Source: Anaerolineaceae bacterium (GTDB taxonomy: Bacteria; Chloroflexota; Anaerolineae; Anaerolineales; Villigracilaceae). Taken from it: DNA of 6,815 bases. The notes beneath the pieces are model-generated. The model searched no databases. It was not told where the DNA came from and was given only the letters and a program-made list of their open reading frames with translations. Both the position numbers and the translations under genes were made by a program. The stretch spans positions 1 through 6,815 of the forward strand of contig BQMV01000058.1 in NCBI GenBank assembly GCA_022181005.1, read 5' to 3'. Below, piece after piece: positions 1-6,081 of this stretch. Numbering within the stretch: the stretch's first letter is position 1; every line of letters starts with the position of its first letter.

Positions 1-97
1 GTTGCGTTGACGAGGGATGCAACAAGTAACAAAATGGTTGTCGGAGATTTTACAAAATGAGTCACGCAAGCGGTAGTAAAAATAAGTTTTTTTTTGT
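1..97. other. Probable sequencing artefact: noise plus poly-T ahead of adapter
   Basis: This stretch carries no gene I can support. It ends in a run of nine T (87-95) plus GT, directly before an Illumina adapter. On the reverse strand the order is genomic insert, adapter, poly-A, then unplaceable sequence. That is the usual pattern of a read running off the end of a short library fragment. I therefore infer that 1-97 is read-through noise rather than genome. The alternative is a chimeric join to real DNA, which the sequence alone cannot exclude. Confidence 0.6.
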
Positions 98-155
98 AAT
101 GACACGAGGACCAACGAGATCTACCCTCTTTCCCTACACGACGCTCTTCCGATCT
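98..155 (+). other. Illumina P5 / TruSeq universal adapter contamination
   Basis: These 58 bases align without gaps to the 58-base Illumina universal adapter, which starts AATGATACGG and ends CTCTTCCGATCT. I count 53 identities. The five mismatches are at 103, 107, 108, 114 and 125, and the last 30 bases are identical. The translated peptide TLFPYTTLFRS is a familiar signature of this contaminant in protein databases. The mismatches all lie on the side away from the genomic insert, as expected for falling quality along a reverse-strand read-through. This is synthetic DNA, not part of the organism. Confidence 0.97.
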
Positions 156-272
156 GAGGCACACGAAAGCATCCGCGCCGAAATCGGAGATCGCCAACTT
201 CCTGACCCCGCTGAAATGCTCCGTCTAGCCCGCGAGGAACGCGATGAACAACTCTTCAACAGTCTGCGTTGA
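156..272 (+). CDS. VapB-like antitoxin, C-terminal fragment
   Basis: The last 38 codons of a small protein, ending at TGA 270-272, survive here. The 5' part is lost where the adapter begins at 155. The residues are charged and helical (DPAEMLRLAREERDEQLFNS), as in toxin-binding tails of ribbon-helix-helix type antitoxins. The stronger argument is context: the reading frame overlaps the start of a PIN-domain toxin by 29 bp, the usual translationally coupled vapBC layout. In such pairs the antitoxin C-terminus wraps the toxin active site and its N-terminus binds the operon promoter, but neither the DNA-binding part nor the promoter is present. The frame happens to stay open upstream through the adapter to an ATG at 57, so any 71-residue protein called there is a false fusion. 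Confidence 0.7.
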   Translation, partial: EAHESIRAEIGDRQLPDPAEMLRLAREERDEQLFNSLR

Positions 273-672
273 CGCAAATATTGTTGTCCGTCTCGTTCTT
301 TTTGCAGAGGACAAGATTCAGGCTCGTTGGAAACGGTGGGAATCCGACGAAGTGCAGTTCGTTGCTCCGTCCCTGCTCCATTATGAAGTTGTAAACAGTT
401 TGCATCAATACCAAAAAGGTGGGCAAATCAGCGCGCCAACACTTGAGCGCGCGCTCGAAGCCGCATTGGGGTTGCCGATTGATCTTGTGGATGATAATCA
501 TATTCATCGAAGAGCCATGGTTCTAGCCGCACAGTACGGACTTCCCGCTGCCTATGATGCGCATTACCTTGCATTGGCAGAATGGATGGGTATTGAATTC
601 TGGACGGCAGATAAGAAACTCATCAACACATTGAAGCCGTTCAAGTTTGATTGGGTAAAGGGAATTGAATAG
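244..672 (+). CDS. vapC: VapC-like PIN-domain ribonuclease toxin
   Basis: A complete 142-residue PIN-domain protein, a normal VapC length. The acidic metal site is visible: D10 in VDAN near the N-terminus, E48 in YEVVNSL, D105 in YDAHYLALAE and D123 in WTADKKL. VapC toxins are Mg2+-dependent endoribonucleases that cut tRNA, rRNA or mRNA when the labile antitoxin is depleted. The individual target cannot be told from sequence. The ATG at 244 has GAGGAA at 234-239, placed inside the upstream antitoxin gene, and overlaps that gene by 29 bp, so the two are probably translationally coupled. All four acidic residues are intact, so the toxin looks functional even though the DNA downstream is decayed. 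Confidence 0.9.
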   Translation: MNNSSTVCVDANIVVRLVLFAEDKIQARWKRWESDEVQFVAPSLLHYEVVNSLHQYQKGGQISAPTLERALEAALGLPIDLVDDNHIHRRAMVLAAQYGLPAAYDAHYLALAEWMGIEFWTADKKLINTLKPFKFDWVKGIE

Positions 673-870
673 GCAGAGCCATTCTTTCGCTCGGCTGGGG
701 AGCGCCGATGCCGTTGCCTGCCCGCAGGGGACTCGCACAGGTATGACGAGGAGTTTTGGAAGGAACTGCTCGGCGAGAAGGCAAGGAAGAGTAAGGAGCA
801 AAATTTGCCTGTTTCGCCAACGGCGGGGAAAGAGTTGGGGTTTTAGTTAACCTCGAAAAACACCAAGAGC
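673..870 (+). other. No intact gene; possible 3' remnant of a lost ORF
   Basis: This 200 bp gap between vapC and the DpnI-like remnant holds no intact gene. In the vapC frame, after its stop, a short protein-like stretch runs to TAG at 844-846. Its tail (742-846) reads YDEEFWKELLGEKARKSKEQ and onward, with a composition typical of a real protein C-terminus. I could not assign it to a family. The other forward frames also stay open for 50 to 60 codons but look less protein-like. It could be the tail of a neighbouring gene lost when the accessory region decayed, or chance. I see no terminator or RNA gene. Confidence 0.3.
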
Positions 871-904
871 GTGCAGGTTTTTACCGCGGAAGCGCAGATG
901 GAAA

Positions 905-1185
905 GTGAAAAAGGCGTATCCAATCATCCGTGTGATGACGGAGGAGTGGGTCAGCCGTGCGGGGTTCTGTCCCAATTGCGGGAGGGCGTGAGTCAATTTG
1001 GGGATAACAAATCCGTCGCTGATTTTTATTGTGGGAACTGTTCAGAAGAATATGAGTTGAAGTCGAAGCACGGAGAGGCGGGAAAGAGAATCCTGGATGG
1101 CGCGTATACTACCATCCCGAAGTATTTCTTTGCACCGTCCATGATCGAGAAACGCAAGGCATTAGCAATCTCGCCCCAACAATAA
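905..1185 (+). pseudogene. Broken DpnI-like type II (methyl-directed) restriction endonuclease
   Basis: This is the N-terminal catalytic region of a DpnI-family endonuclease, which cuts methylated GATC. An upstream frame (codons in phase with 932) reads VMTEEWVSRAGFCPNCGRA and stops at TGA 989-991. Moving back one base near 987-989 continues the match as KSVADFYCGNCSEEYELKSK. That retains the zinc-binding pairs CPNC (968-979) and CGNC (1030-1041). It also retains the catalytic D...ExK residues: Asp 1021-1023, Glu 1054-1056, Lys 1060-1062. After DGAYTT the sequence jumps to IPKYFFAPSMIEKRKALA. Compared with DpnI from memory, roughly 35-40 residues are missing in frame around 1108-1116. It then stops, lacking the C-terminal winged-helix half of the roughly 254-residue enzyme. 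A GTG at 871 opens the downstream frame but gives an unrelated N-terminus. The frameshift could be a sequencing error near a contig end; the internal and C-terminal losses could not. Confidence 0.85.
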
Positions 1186-1225
1186 TCAAGTATCATCCCC
1201 CCATCTACATTGCAAAGGAACATTC

Positions 1226-1660
1226 ATGGAATCTATTCTTTTTATGCTTGCCATCGGGTTGGCGAGCGGAATCGCCATTGGGTTGCAAGGACCGATGGCA
1301 AGCATCATCACACAACGGCTAGGCGCGCTTGAAAGCGTGTTCATCGTGCATTTCGGCGGCGCAATCATCGCATTAATCCCGATTCTGATCTACGGAAGCA
1401 AACTAGGGCAATGGCGCAGCGTGCCGTGGTATACGTTCGGCACCGGGCTGTTCGGCGTCATGGTCATCGCTTCGATCAGCTATATGATTCCGCGCTTGGG
1501 CGTTGCAACCGCTACTACGATCGTCATCGCCGGGCAGTTGCTGGCGGGCGTCGTCCTCGACCATTACGGCTTGCTCGGCGTAACGACCAAATCGCTGGAC
1601 GCCGCGCGCGTCGTCGGGCTGGCGATCGTCACCGTAGGAGTCTGGCTCACCGTGCGATAA
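1226..1660 (+). CDS. YdcZ/DUF606-family DMT small membrane transporter-like protein
   Basis: A 144-residue, very hydrophobic protein with about five membrane segments (near residues 4-20, 38-56, 70-87, 93-111 and 125-143). It matches the single-domain YdcZ (DUF606) branch of the drug/metabolite transporter superfamily in length and signatures: an N-terminal GxAIGLQGPM stretch, SYMIPRLGVATAT, and IAGQLLAGVVLDHYGLLG. Proteins of this half size are thought to work as dimers in the cytoplasmic membrane; the substrate is unknown. The ATG at 1226 is preceded by AAGGAA at 1215-1220. It follows the decayed restriction gene by 40 bp and ends 32 bp before polX. A promoter in that gap suggests polX is not dependent on it. 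Confidence 0.85.
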   Translation: MESILFMLAIGLASGIAIGLQGPMASIITQRLGALESVFIVHFGGAIIALIPILIYGSKLGQWRSVPWYTFGTGLFGVMVIASISYMIPRLGVATATTIVIAGQLLAGVVLDHYGLLGVTTKSLDAARVVGLAIVTVGVWLTVR

Positions 1661-1670
1661 TCTTCTATCG

Positions 1671-1676
1671 TATAAT
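1671..1676 (+). promoter_or_regulatory. Candidate -10 box for polX
   Basis: A perfect TATAAT lies in the 32 bp gap before polX, 16 nt from its ATG at 1693. No convincing -35 hexamer is seen at the usual spacing. The predicted transcript would have a leader of about 10 nt with no clear Shine-Dalgarno sequence. Confidence 0.45.
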
Positions 1677-1692
1677 CTCAGCAAGAGACCGC

Positions 1693-3417
1693 ATGAACAA
1701 CCGTCAACTTGCCGATATCTTTACGCTCATCGCCAACCTGCTTGAGATCAAAGGCGAGATCGTTTACAAAACCATCGCCTATCGCAAAGCGGCTGAAAAC
1801 CTGCTCCACCTGCCGCGCGAAGCGAGCGATTATTGGCGCGAAGGCAAACTGCTCGAAATCCCCGGCGTGGGCAAAGCTATCGCCGAAAAAATTGACGAAC
1901 TGCTCTCCACCGGAAAACTCGAATTCCTCGAAAAACTCAACAACGAAATCCCCACAGAACTCGCGACATGGTTGAACGTGCCCACGCTGGGACCGAAGAA
2001 GATCGCGATGATCTGGAGAACGCTGGGAATCACGCGTCTTTCGCAACTTGAGGCTGCTGCAAAAAGCGGAAAACTGCGCGACCTGCCCGGCCTGGGCGCG
2101 AAATCGGAAGCCGCCATCCTCGAAGGGCTCGCGTCGCTGGCTCGGCGCACAGGGCGCATCTCCATCGGGCGCGCGCTTCCGCTGGCAAATGAGATCGTCG
2201 CAGCGCTCAAAAAGGCGCGGGGAGTCGTAGACGCGCAACCGGCTGGCAGCCTGCGCAGAATGCGCTCAACCGTCGGCGACCTCGACATTCTTGTGGCGGC
2301 GAACGATTCGGCGGCAGCAATGGAGACGTTCGTCAATCTGCCGAACGTCTCACGCGTGTTGGGCAAAGGCGAGTTCAAATCGAGCGTCGAATTCAGCGAC
2401 GGAGTCCGCGCGCAAGTCTGGGCGTATCCGCCCAAAGAATTCGGAACCGCGTTGCAATACGCGACCGGTTCGAAAGATCATAACGTCAAGATCAGGCAAC
2501 TGGCGCTCAACAAAGGACTCTCGCTTTCAGATCATTCGTTCAAACGCGTCAAAGACGGCAAGGAAATTTTCTGCGCCGACGAAGAAGACGTATACCGCGC
2601 GCTCGGCTTGCCGTGGATTCCGCCCGAACTGCGCGAAGATCGCGGCGAAGTCGAAGCCGCGCAAGCGAACGACCTCCCAAAATTAATTCTGCTCAAAGAC
2701 CTCAAAGCCGACTTGCAAATGCACTCCACCTGGAGCGACGGCAAACTTTCTATAGCAGAGATGGCGCGCGCCGCGGCGAAACGCGGCATGAAGGTCATCG
2801 CTTTCACCGATCATTCGGCAAGCCTCGGCGTAGCCAACGGGCTGACGATGGACGATCACAAAAAACAAGCCGCCGAAATCAAAAAGGTTCAAAAGCAACT
2901 CGGCGACGAGATTTTAATTTTGCACGCCTCCGAAGTGGAGATCAAAGCCGACGGCTCGCTCGATTATCCCGACGAATTTCTGGCGAGCCTCGATCTGGTC
3001 CTCGCCTCGCTGCACACGTCGCTGCGCCAACCGCGCGAAAAAGCGACCGAACGCATGCTCAACGCCGTTCGGAATCCGCATGTTGATATCATCGGTCATC
3101 CCACCGGACGGCTGATTCCTGATCGCGAAGGCGCCGACCTAGACATGGATGCCGTACTGCAAGCCGCAGCAGAGAGCGGCGTGGCGCTAGAGATTAACGC
3201 CAACCCCGCCCGCCTCGACCTGGATGACGCGTACGCCCGCCGCGCCAAGGAACTCGGCATCCCGCTCAGCATCAACACCGACGCGCACTCCGAAGCAGAT
3301 ATGGATCTGCGCTTTTACGGCGTCGCTATCGCCCGCCGCGCCTGGCTGACCAAGAACGACGCGATCAACTGCTGGTCCACCGACAAGTTGTTGAAGTGGC
3401 TAAAGAAGCGCGGGTAA
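1693..3417 (+). CDS. polX: Family X DNA polymerase / PHP nuclease PolX, with altered active-site residues
   Basis: A 574-residue protein, the normal length for bacterial PolX (gap-filling polymerase fused to a PHP nuclease in base-excision repair). Residues 1-150 hold the 8-kDa-like region and helix-hairpin-helix motifs (IPGVGKAIAEKI 56-67, VPTLGPKKI 96-104, LPGLGAKSEAAI 131-142). The palm follows, with GSLRR (185-189) and the metal pair D196/D198 in GDLDIL, then FGTALQYATGSKDHN (250-264). The third palm Asp, expected in a VDLRV-like strand, is Q241 (RAQVW). The PHP domain (about 337-555) has H344, D349, H374, E414, H441, H469, D530 and H532. The first His of the HxH motif is Q342 (DLQMHSTWSDG). 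I chose the ATG at 1693 because it gives family length and follows a promoter-like TATAAT. The open frame back to 1411 merely overlaps the transporter gene. Cytosolic; probably heads a unit with the next two genes. Confidence 0.93.
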   Translation: MNNRQLADIFTLIANLLEIKGEIVYKTIAYRKAAENLLHLPREASDYWREGKLLEIPGVGKAIAEKIDELLSTGKLEFLEKLNNEIPTELATWLNVPTLGPKKIAMIWRTLGITRLSQLEAAAKSGKLRDLPGLGAKSEAAILEGLASLARRTGRISIGRALPLANEIVAALKKARGVVDAQPAGSLRRMRSTVGDLDILVAANDSAAAMETFVNLPNVSRVLGKGEFKSSVEFSDGVRAQVWAYPPKEFGTALQYATGSKDHNVKIRQLALNKGLSLSDHSFKRVKDGKEIFCADEEDVYRALGLPWIPPELREDRGEVEAAQANDLPKLILLKDLKADLQMHSTWSDGKLSIAEMARAAAKRGMKVIAFTDHSASLGVANGLTMDDHKKQAAEIKKVQKQLGDEILILHASEVEIKADGSLDYPDEFLASLDLVLASLHTSLRQPREKATERMLNAVRNPHVDIIGHPTGRLIPDREGADLDMDAVLQAAAESGVALEINANPARLDLDDAYARRAKELGIPLSINTDAHSEADMDLRFYGVAIARRAWLTKNDAINCWSTDKLLKWLKKRG

Positions 3418-3430
3418 GGCAATAATAACT

Positions 3431-3446
3431 GCGCGCATACGCGCGC
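3431..3446 (+). repeat. Small palindromic hairpin between polX and next gene
   Basis: GCGCGC at 3431-3436 and again at 3441-3446 can form a 6-bp all-GC stem with loop ATAC. No T-run follows, so it is not a standard terminator. It sits 12 nt ahead of the next ATG and just before its GGAGA ribosome site, where it could modulate translation or mRNA stability. It may also be a chance effect of GC-rich sequence. Confidence 0.3.
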
Positions 3447-3458
3447 CATGGAGACCTA

Positions 3459-3677
3459 ATGAACAATAGATCCAACAAACGCGCCGTCATCATCATTGCC
3501 AGCGCGACCGATCTTTTATTCGGCAGCGCAATTCTGCTCGCCTACTTCGGCATTCTGCCCGTTGACATTTCCAATTGGGAAGTTCCACGCTGGGTCATCG
3601 GCGTTATCGGCGGCGTATGGTTCGCCGGCTCGCTCGCCGTATTAGTCTATCAATTAACAAAAACCGATCTGGAATAG
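3459..3677 (+). CDS. Small two-helix membrane protein of unknown function
   Basis: A 72-residue protein with two predicted membrane helices (about residues 9-31 and 44-65). A short loop separates them (LPVDISNWEVPRW), the N-terminus is basic (NNRSNKRA), and a short polar tail ends TKTDLE. The positive N-terminus favours both ends in the cytoplasm. I do not recognise a family. The ATG at 3459 has GGAGA at 3450-3454, and the gene is flanked by polX (41 bp before) and the acetyltransferase (28 bp after), so co-transcription is likely. The coding case rests on the clean ribosome site, membrane-protein composition and tight packing, not on homology. Confidence 0.7.
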   Translation: MNNRSNKRAVIIIASATDLLFGSAILLAYFGILPVDISNWEVPRWVIGVIGGVWFAGSLAVLVYQLTKTDLE

Positions 3678-3705
3678 CGCAGGCTTCGACGATTATGGAG
3701 GACGC

Positions 3706-4149
3706 ATGACTTTTAACATTCGCCGCATCGAAACGACAGACCTACCCGAATGGTTGCGGATGCGGCAGGCATTATGGAGCGAATTGTCGGAGCAAGATTT
3801 ACTGCCCGAAATGGAAGTCATTCTCACAAACCCACGCTATGCCGTGTTCATCGCGGCGCGAAACAACGGCGGCGCCGCTGGGTTCGTCGAAGTCAACTTG
3901 CGCGAATACGCCGAGGGATGCGAAACCAGCCCGGTCGGTTATATCGAAGGCTGGTATGTAGATGAAGATGTCCGCCGGCAAGGGCTCGGCGTGGATTTAA
4001 TCTCTGTCGCCGAACAGTGGGCGCGCGAAAAAGGCTGCGCCGAAATAGCCTCTGATACCTGGTTGGAAAATGAAGCCAGCATTCATGGACATCTAAAGAT
4101 GGGCTATTATGAAGTCGAACGCCTCGTGCATTTCGTAAAGAATCTATAG
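3706..4149 (+). CDS. GNAT acetyltransferase, aminoglycoside 6'-N-acetyltransferase-like
   Basis: A 147-residue GCN5-related N-acetyltransferase. The acetyl-CoA loop is RRQGLG at residues 90-95, after the strand YIEGWYV (79-85). Several segments match what I recall of chromosomal AAC(6') enzymes such as Salmonella AAC(6')-Iy. These are an N-terminal LRMRQALW (17-24), a central EGCETSPVGYIEGWYV, then GCAEIASDTWLENEAS (110-125) and MGYYEVERLVHFVK near the end. Those enzymes acetylate the 6'-amine of aminoglycosides using acetyl-CoA in the cytoplasm. In environmental bacteria, family members may act on other amines, so resistance is unproven. The start has a strong GGAGGA at 3697-3702. It is probably the last gene of the polX unit; a new promoter follows 104 bp after its stop. 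Confidence 0.85.
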   Translation: MTFNIRRIETTDLPEWLRMRQALWSELSEQDLLPEMEVILTNPRYAVFIAARNNGGAAGFVEVNLREYAEGCETSPVGYIEGWYVDEDVRRQGLGVDLISVAEQWAREKGCAEIASDTWLENEASIHGHLKMGYYEVERLVHFVKNL

Positions 4150-4232
4150 CCGTTATCGGGCATATTCGATTAAACGGTTAAAAACCTTTCACTTCCGTAA
4201 GATTTCCCCAAATTGTTAAGTGTTTATAAAGC

Positions 4233-4252
4233 GCCAGCCTTCCGTCGCTGGC
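4233..4252 (+). repeat. Inverted repeat abutting a -10 box (possible operator)
   Basis: GCCAGC (4233-4238) and GCTGGC (4247-4252) form a 6-bp inverted repeat with an 8-nt gap, ending at the base before a TATAAT box. It lies in the -10/-35 spacer, a position where a repressor could act. It is short, so chance is possible. It is not followed by a T-run and is not a terminator. Confidence 0.3.
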
Positions 4253-4258
4253 TATAAT
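4253..4258 (+). promoter_or_regulatory. Candidate -10 box for the 4279 membrane-protein gene
   Basis: A perfect TATAAT lies 20 nt before the ATG at 4279, within the 129 bp non-coding gap after the acetyltransferase gene. No good -35 match is seen at 16-18 bp spacing. The implied leader is about 14 nt without an obvious Shine-Dalgarno sequence. The rest of this gap is AT-rich and holds nothing else I can name. Confidence 0.5.
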
Positions 4259-4278
4259 CATATTAACTTCATTGCGAA

Positions 4279-4932
4279 ATGATTAAACGCAACCCTTTCG
4301 AATTCCTTCGCGGACTGGCTCTTTTTGTAGCGCTCTGGATATTAACGATCTTAGCGGCGCGTTTGCAGTTAATGTTCCCGCGCTCGCTCATTGTCTGGTT
4401 AAGCCAAAGTCCGAATCCGCAACAGGCGCTGTTCGCGTTTGGCGCGCTGTTCAGCAGCGGCGCGCTAATCCTCCTACGCTTAGGGATCGAAGTGCCGAGC
4501 GTCAAATCGCTCATCACCTCCGAAGTCGTCCGCGTATACTTCACCGGTTTGCCGATCTGGCTGTTGGGCATGATTCTGGCGGCAGCGACGCTGCGCCTAT
4601 TGTTCATCTTCCCTTTATGTCAACCGCCCGCCTCCATCGTCTTCCACGTCGAAGGACGGCAAGAAAGTTTTTATCCTAACGACACGCTAATCGCCGACCC
4701 CGGAGATTTCCTGGCGTTGAGCGTCAAAGCGCCGCAAGATAATTCCATCCTTTCCTGTAAATGGCAGTATATCGGCGAAACGTTCGAATCTATCGGCGCA
4801 AGCGACGGTTGCGCGATCAACCTCAAGCTATCGGGAAAACCGGGCAACGGCTTGCTTACTTTGCAAGTCTCACAAAACTTCTGCAATCAAAGTTCTGTCT
4901 TTTCATTAGGCGTTCGGGTTCAATCTCCCTAA
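4279..4932 (+). CDS. Membrane protein with three helices and an exported Ig-like C-terminal domain
   Basis: A 217-residue protein I cannot assign to a named family. Three hydrophobic segments lie near residues 10-27, 49-68 and 88-112. About 105 polar residues follow that should face outside, given the basic N-terminus (MIKRNPFEFLR) and an odd number of helices. The C-terminal part looks like a beta-sandwich: a strand with Cys-Lys-Trp (C160, W162), a second Cys at C178 in SDGCAINLKL, and a third at C202. C160 and C178 could form a disulfide as in Ig-like domains. No catalytic motif is visible. No ribosome site precedes the ATG; a TATAAT box lies 20 nt upstream. The lipoprotein gene follows after 15 bp, so the two probably act together at the cell surface. 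Confidence 0.7.
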   Translation: MIKRNPFEFLRGLALFVALWILTILAARLQLMFPRSLIVWLSQSPNPQQALFAFGALFSSGALILLRLGIEVPSVKSLITSEVVRVYFTGLPIWLLGMILAAATLRLLFIFPLCQPPASIVFHVEGRQESFYPNDTLIADPGDFLALSVKAPQDNSILSCKWQYIGETFESIGASDGCAINLKLSGKPGNGLLTLQVSQNFCNQSSVFSLGVRVQSP

Positions 4933-4947
4933 CAGGACAAGCGAAAG

Positions 4948-6009
4948 ATGATTCGCCAATTCAACCTCCTGCTATCCGCCTCTCTGTTAGCCGCAATCAT
5001 ATCCGCTTGCGGAAATTCAGCGACGCCCGGCGGCAAAGTGTCTCTACTGCCGAAGAATTGTTCCATCTATACCAACGAACAATTGCCGTTCACTCTCAAC
5101 GGACTCATTCCGCCGAACGCCGCCATCACATGGGACGCCAGCGCTGGCAGCATTATCTCCTCGCCGCCCGGGTTAAACGCGCTCTTTACTGCGCCTCCTC
5201 AACCGCAGGTGGTTTTAATTTCAGTGTCAATCTCCTCCGGCACGCCGAGCGCGCAAACGCCTATTACCAAAGAATGCATTATCCTGACTAAAGACGCGCC
5301 CTCGGCTGCAACAAACAACATTCGTAATCCTACGATTCCCAACGGACCCGCGTCTTTGTCGCCCAATTCAGCCCTCCCGACGATCGTTATCAGCGAAGTC
5401 ATGGCAAACCCATGCGGAGGCGTTGACTACAAAAAATGGAACGAATACGTCGAACTCTATAATTATGGCGACCAACCGGTAGACGTATACGGTTGGTGGA
5501 TCGCCGATATCGGCGAATCGGGCACGCCGGATATGCTCGTCTCTTGGACGCAACGGAATCCTTATGTCGCTTTGCCAAGTTCCTTAACCCTCAACTCGAC
5601 CGTCATTCCGCCCAAGGGTTTCGCCCTCATCCTCTCGCCCATCTACGCAGAAGGTTCAATTCCCTACTTCATGCCCTACGCGATTCCAGCGAATACAGTC
5701 ATACTTACGCCTGCTGAAAGCCGCACGCTCGGCGACGATTACTTCAGCCTTGTCGGGTCGGGGCAAGGGCGCGACGTGCTCGTGCTATATCAAGGCGGAC
5801 CCAGCGTCATTCGGACGGTAGTCTCAACCTACGGCTCGCCCAAACTCGATTCGTACGCCAATAAGATCCGCGACGATTACTTGGATAATCTTCCGCTCGC
5901 TCTGCATGAATGTTCTTCCGCCGAACGTATTGATCCGCTTAAGCCGGATATCTTCGATAATTGGCGTGAGATCGCCAACGGAACCCCCGGCGACGCGCCC
6001 TATCCGTAA
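4948..6009 (+). CDS. Lipoprotein with Ig-like region and C-terminal lamin-tail domain (LTD)
   Basis: A 353-residue exported lipoprotein. The signal peptide is residues 1-20 with the lipobox ISAC and lipidated Cys21, followed by Gly-Asn. Residues about 30-113 resemble a bacterial Ig-like domain (AAITWDASAGSI, then LNALFTAPPQPQVVLISVSI) with Cys38 and Cys110 as a possible disulfide. A Ser/Pro/Asn-rich linker (about 115-143) leads to a lamin-tail domain. Its typical features are IVISEVMANP (146-155), NEYVELYNYGDQPVDVYGWW (165-184), VIPPKGFALIL, and a terminal block with ERIDP and a closing NGTPGDAP. LTD domains in bacteria occur on secreted and surface proteins and are thought to mediate binding; no enzymatic residues are evident. 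AGGA at 4934-4937 may be the ribosome site. It is probably anchored on the outer face of the membrane and co-expressed with the preceding membrane protein. Confidence 0.85.
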   Translation: MIRQFNLLLSASLLAAIISACGNSATPGGKVSLLPKNCSIYTNEQLPFTLNGLIPPNAAITWDASAGSIISSPPGLNALFTAPPQPQVVLISVSISSGTPSAQTPITKECIILTKDAPSAATNNIRNPTIPNGPASLSPNSALPTIVISEVMANPCGGVDYKKWNEYVELYNYGDQPVDVYGWWIADIGESGTPDMLVSWTQRNPYVALPSSLTLNSTVIPPKGFALILSPIYAEGSIPYFMPYAIPANTVILTPAESRTLGDDYFSLVGSGQGRDVLVLYQGGPSVIRTVVSTYGSPKLDSYANKIRDDYLDNLPLALHECSSAERIDPLKPDIFDNWREIANGTPGDAPYP

Positions 6010-6081
6010 GCGCCGCCGCCTCTACTTCGAACATAGACCCAACGAGGCACGCACAATCGTTATACGGTTGCTTAAATCTCC

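Noticed and set aside
1..97. Possible novel non-coding element or attachment site at the left end
   Set aside because: Its position beyond a sequencing adapter and a poly-T run makes an artefact far more likely than a biological element.
871..985. GTG start at 871 as the true start of a 104-residue protein
   Set aside because: The N-terminal 39 residues in this frame resemble nothing, while the +1 frame encodes the matching DpnI-like N-terminus. The gene is broken, not short.
1411..1692. Open frame extending polX upstream by 94 codons
   Set aside because: It overlaps the YdcZ-family gene in another frame, reads as Arg/His-rich shadow sequence, and would make PolX far longer than its family. 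The ATG at 1693 gives the usual 574 residues.
1678..2435. Long reverse-strand open frames opposite polX
   Set aside because: They lie wholly antisense to a recognised gene and show no family motifs. Such frames are common opposite GC-rich coding DNA.
3431..3446. Terminator after polX
   Set aside because: The hairpin has no T-run and the next gene starts 12 nt later with a good ribosome site, so I list it only as a palindrome.
4761..5291. 176-codon open frame spanning the membrane-protein and lipoprotein genes
   Set aside because: It is a shadow frame rich in Arg, Ser and Gln crossing two well-supported genes, including the signal peptide and lipobox of the second.
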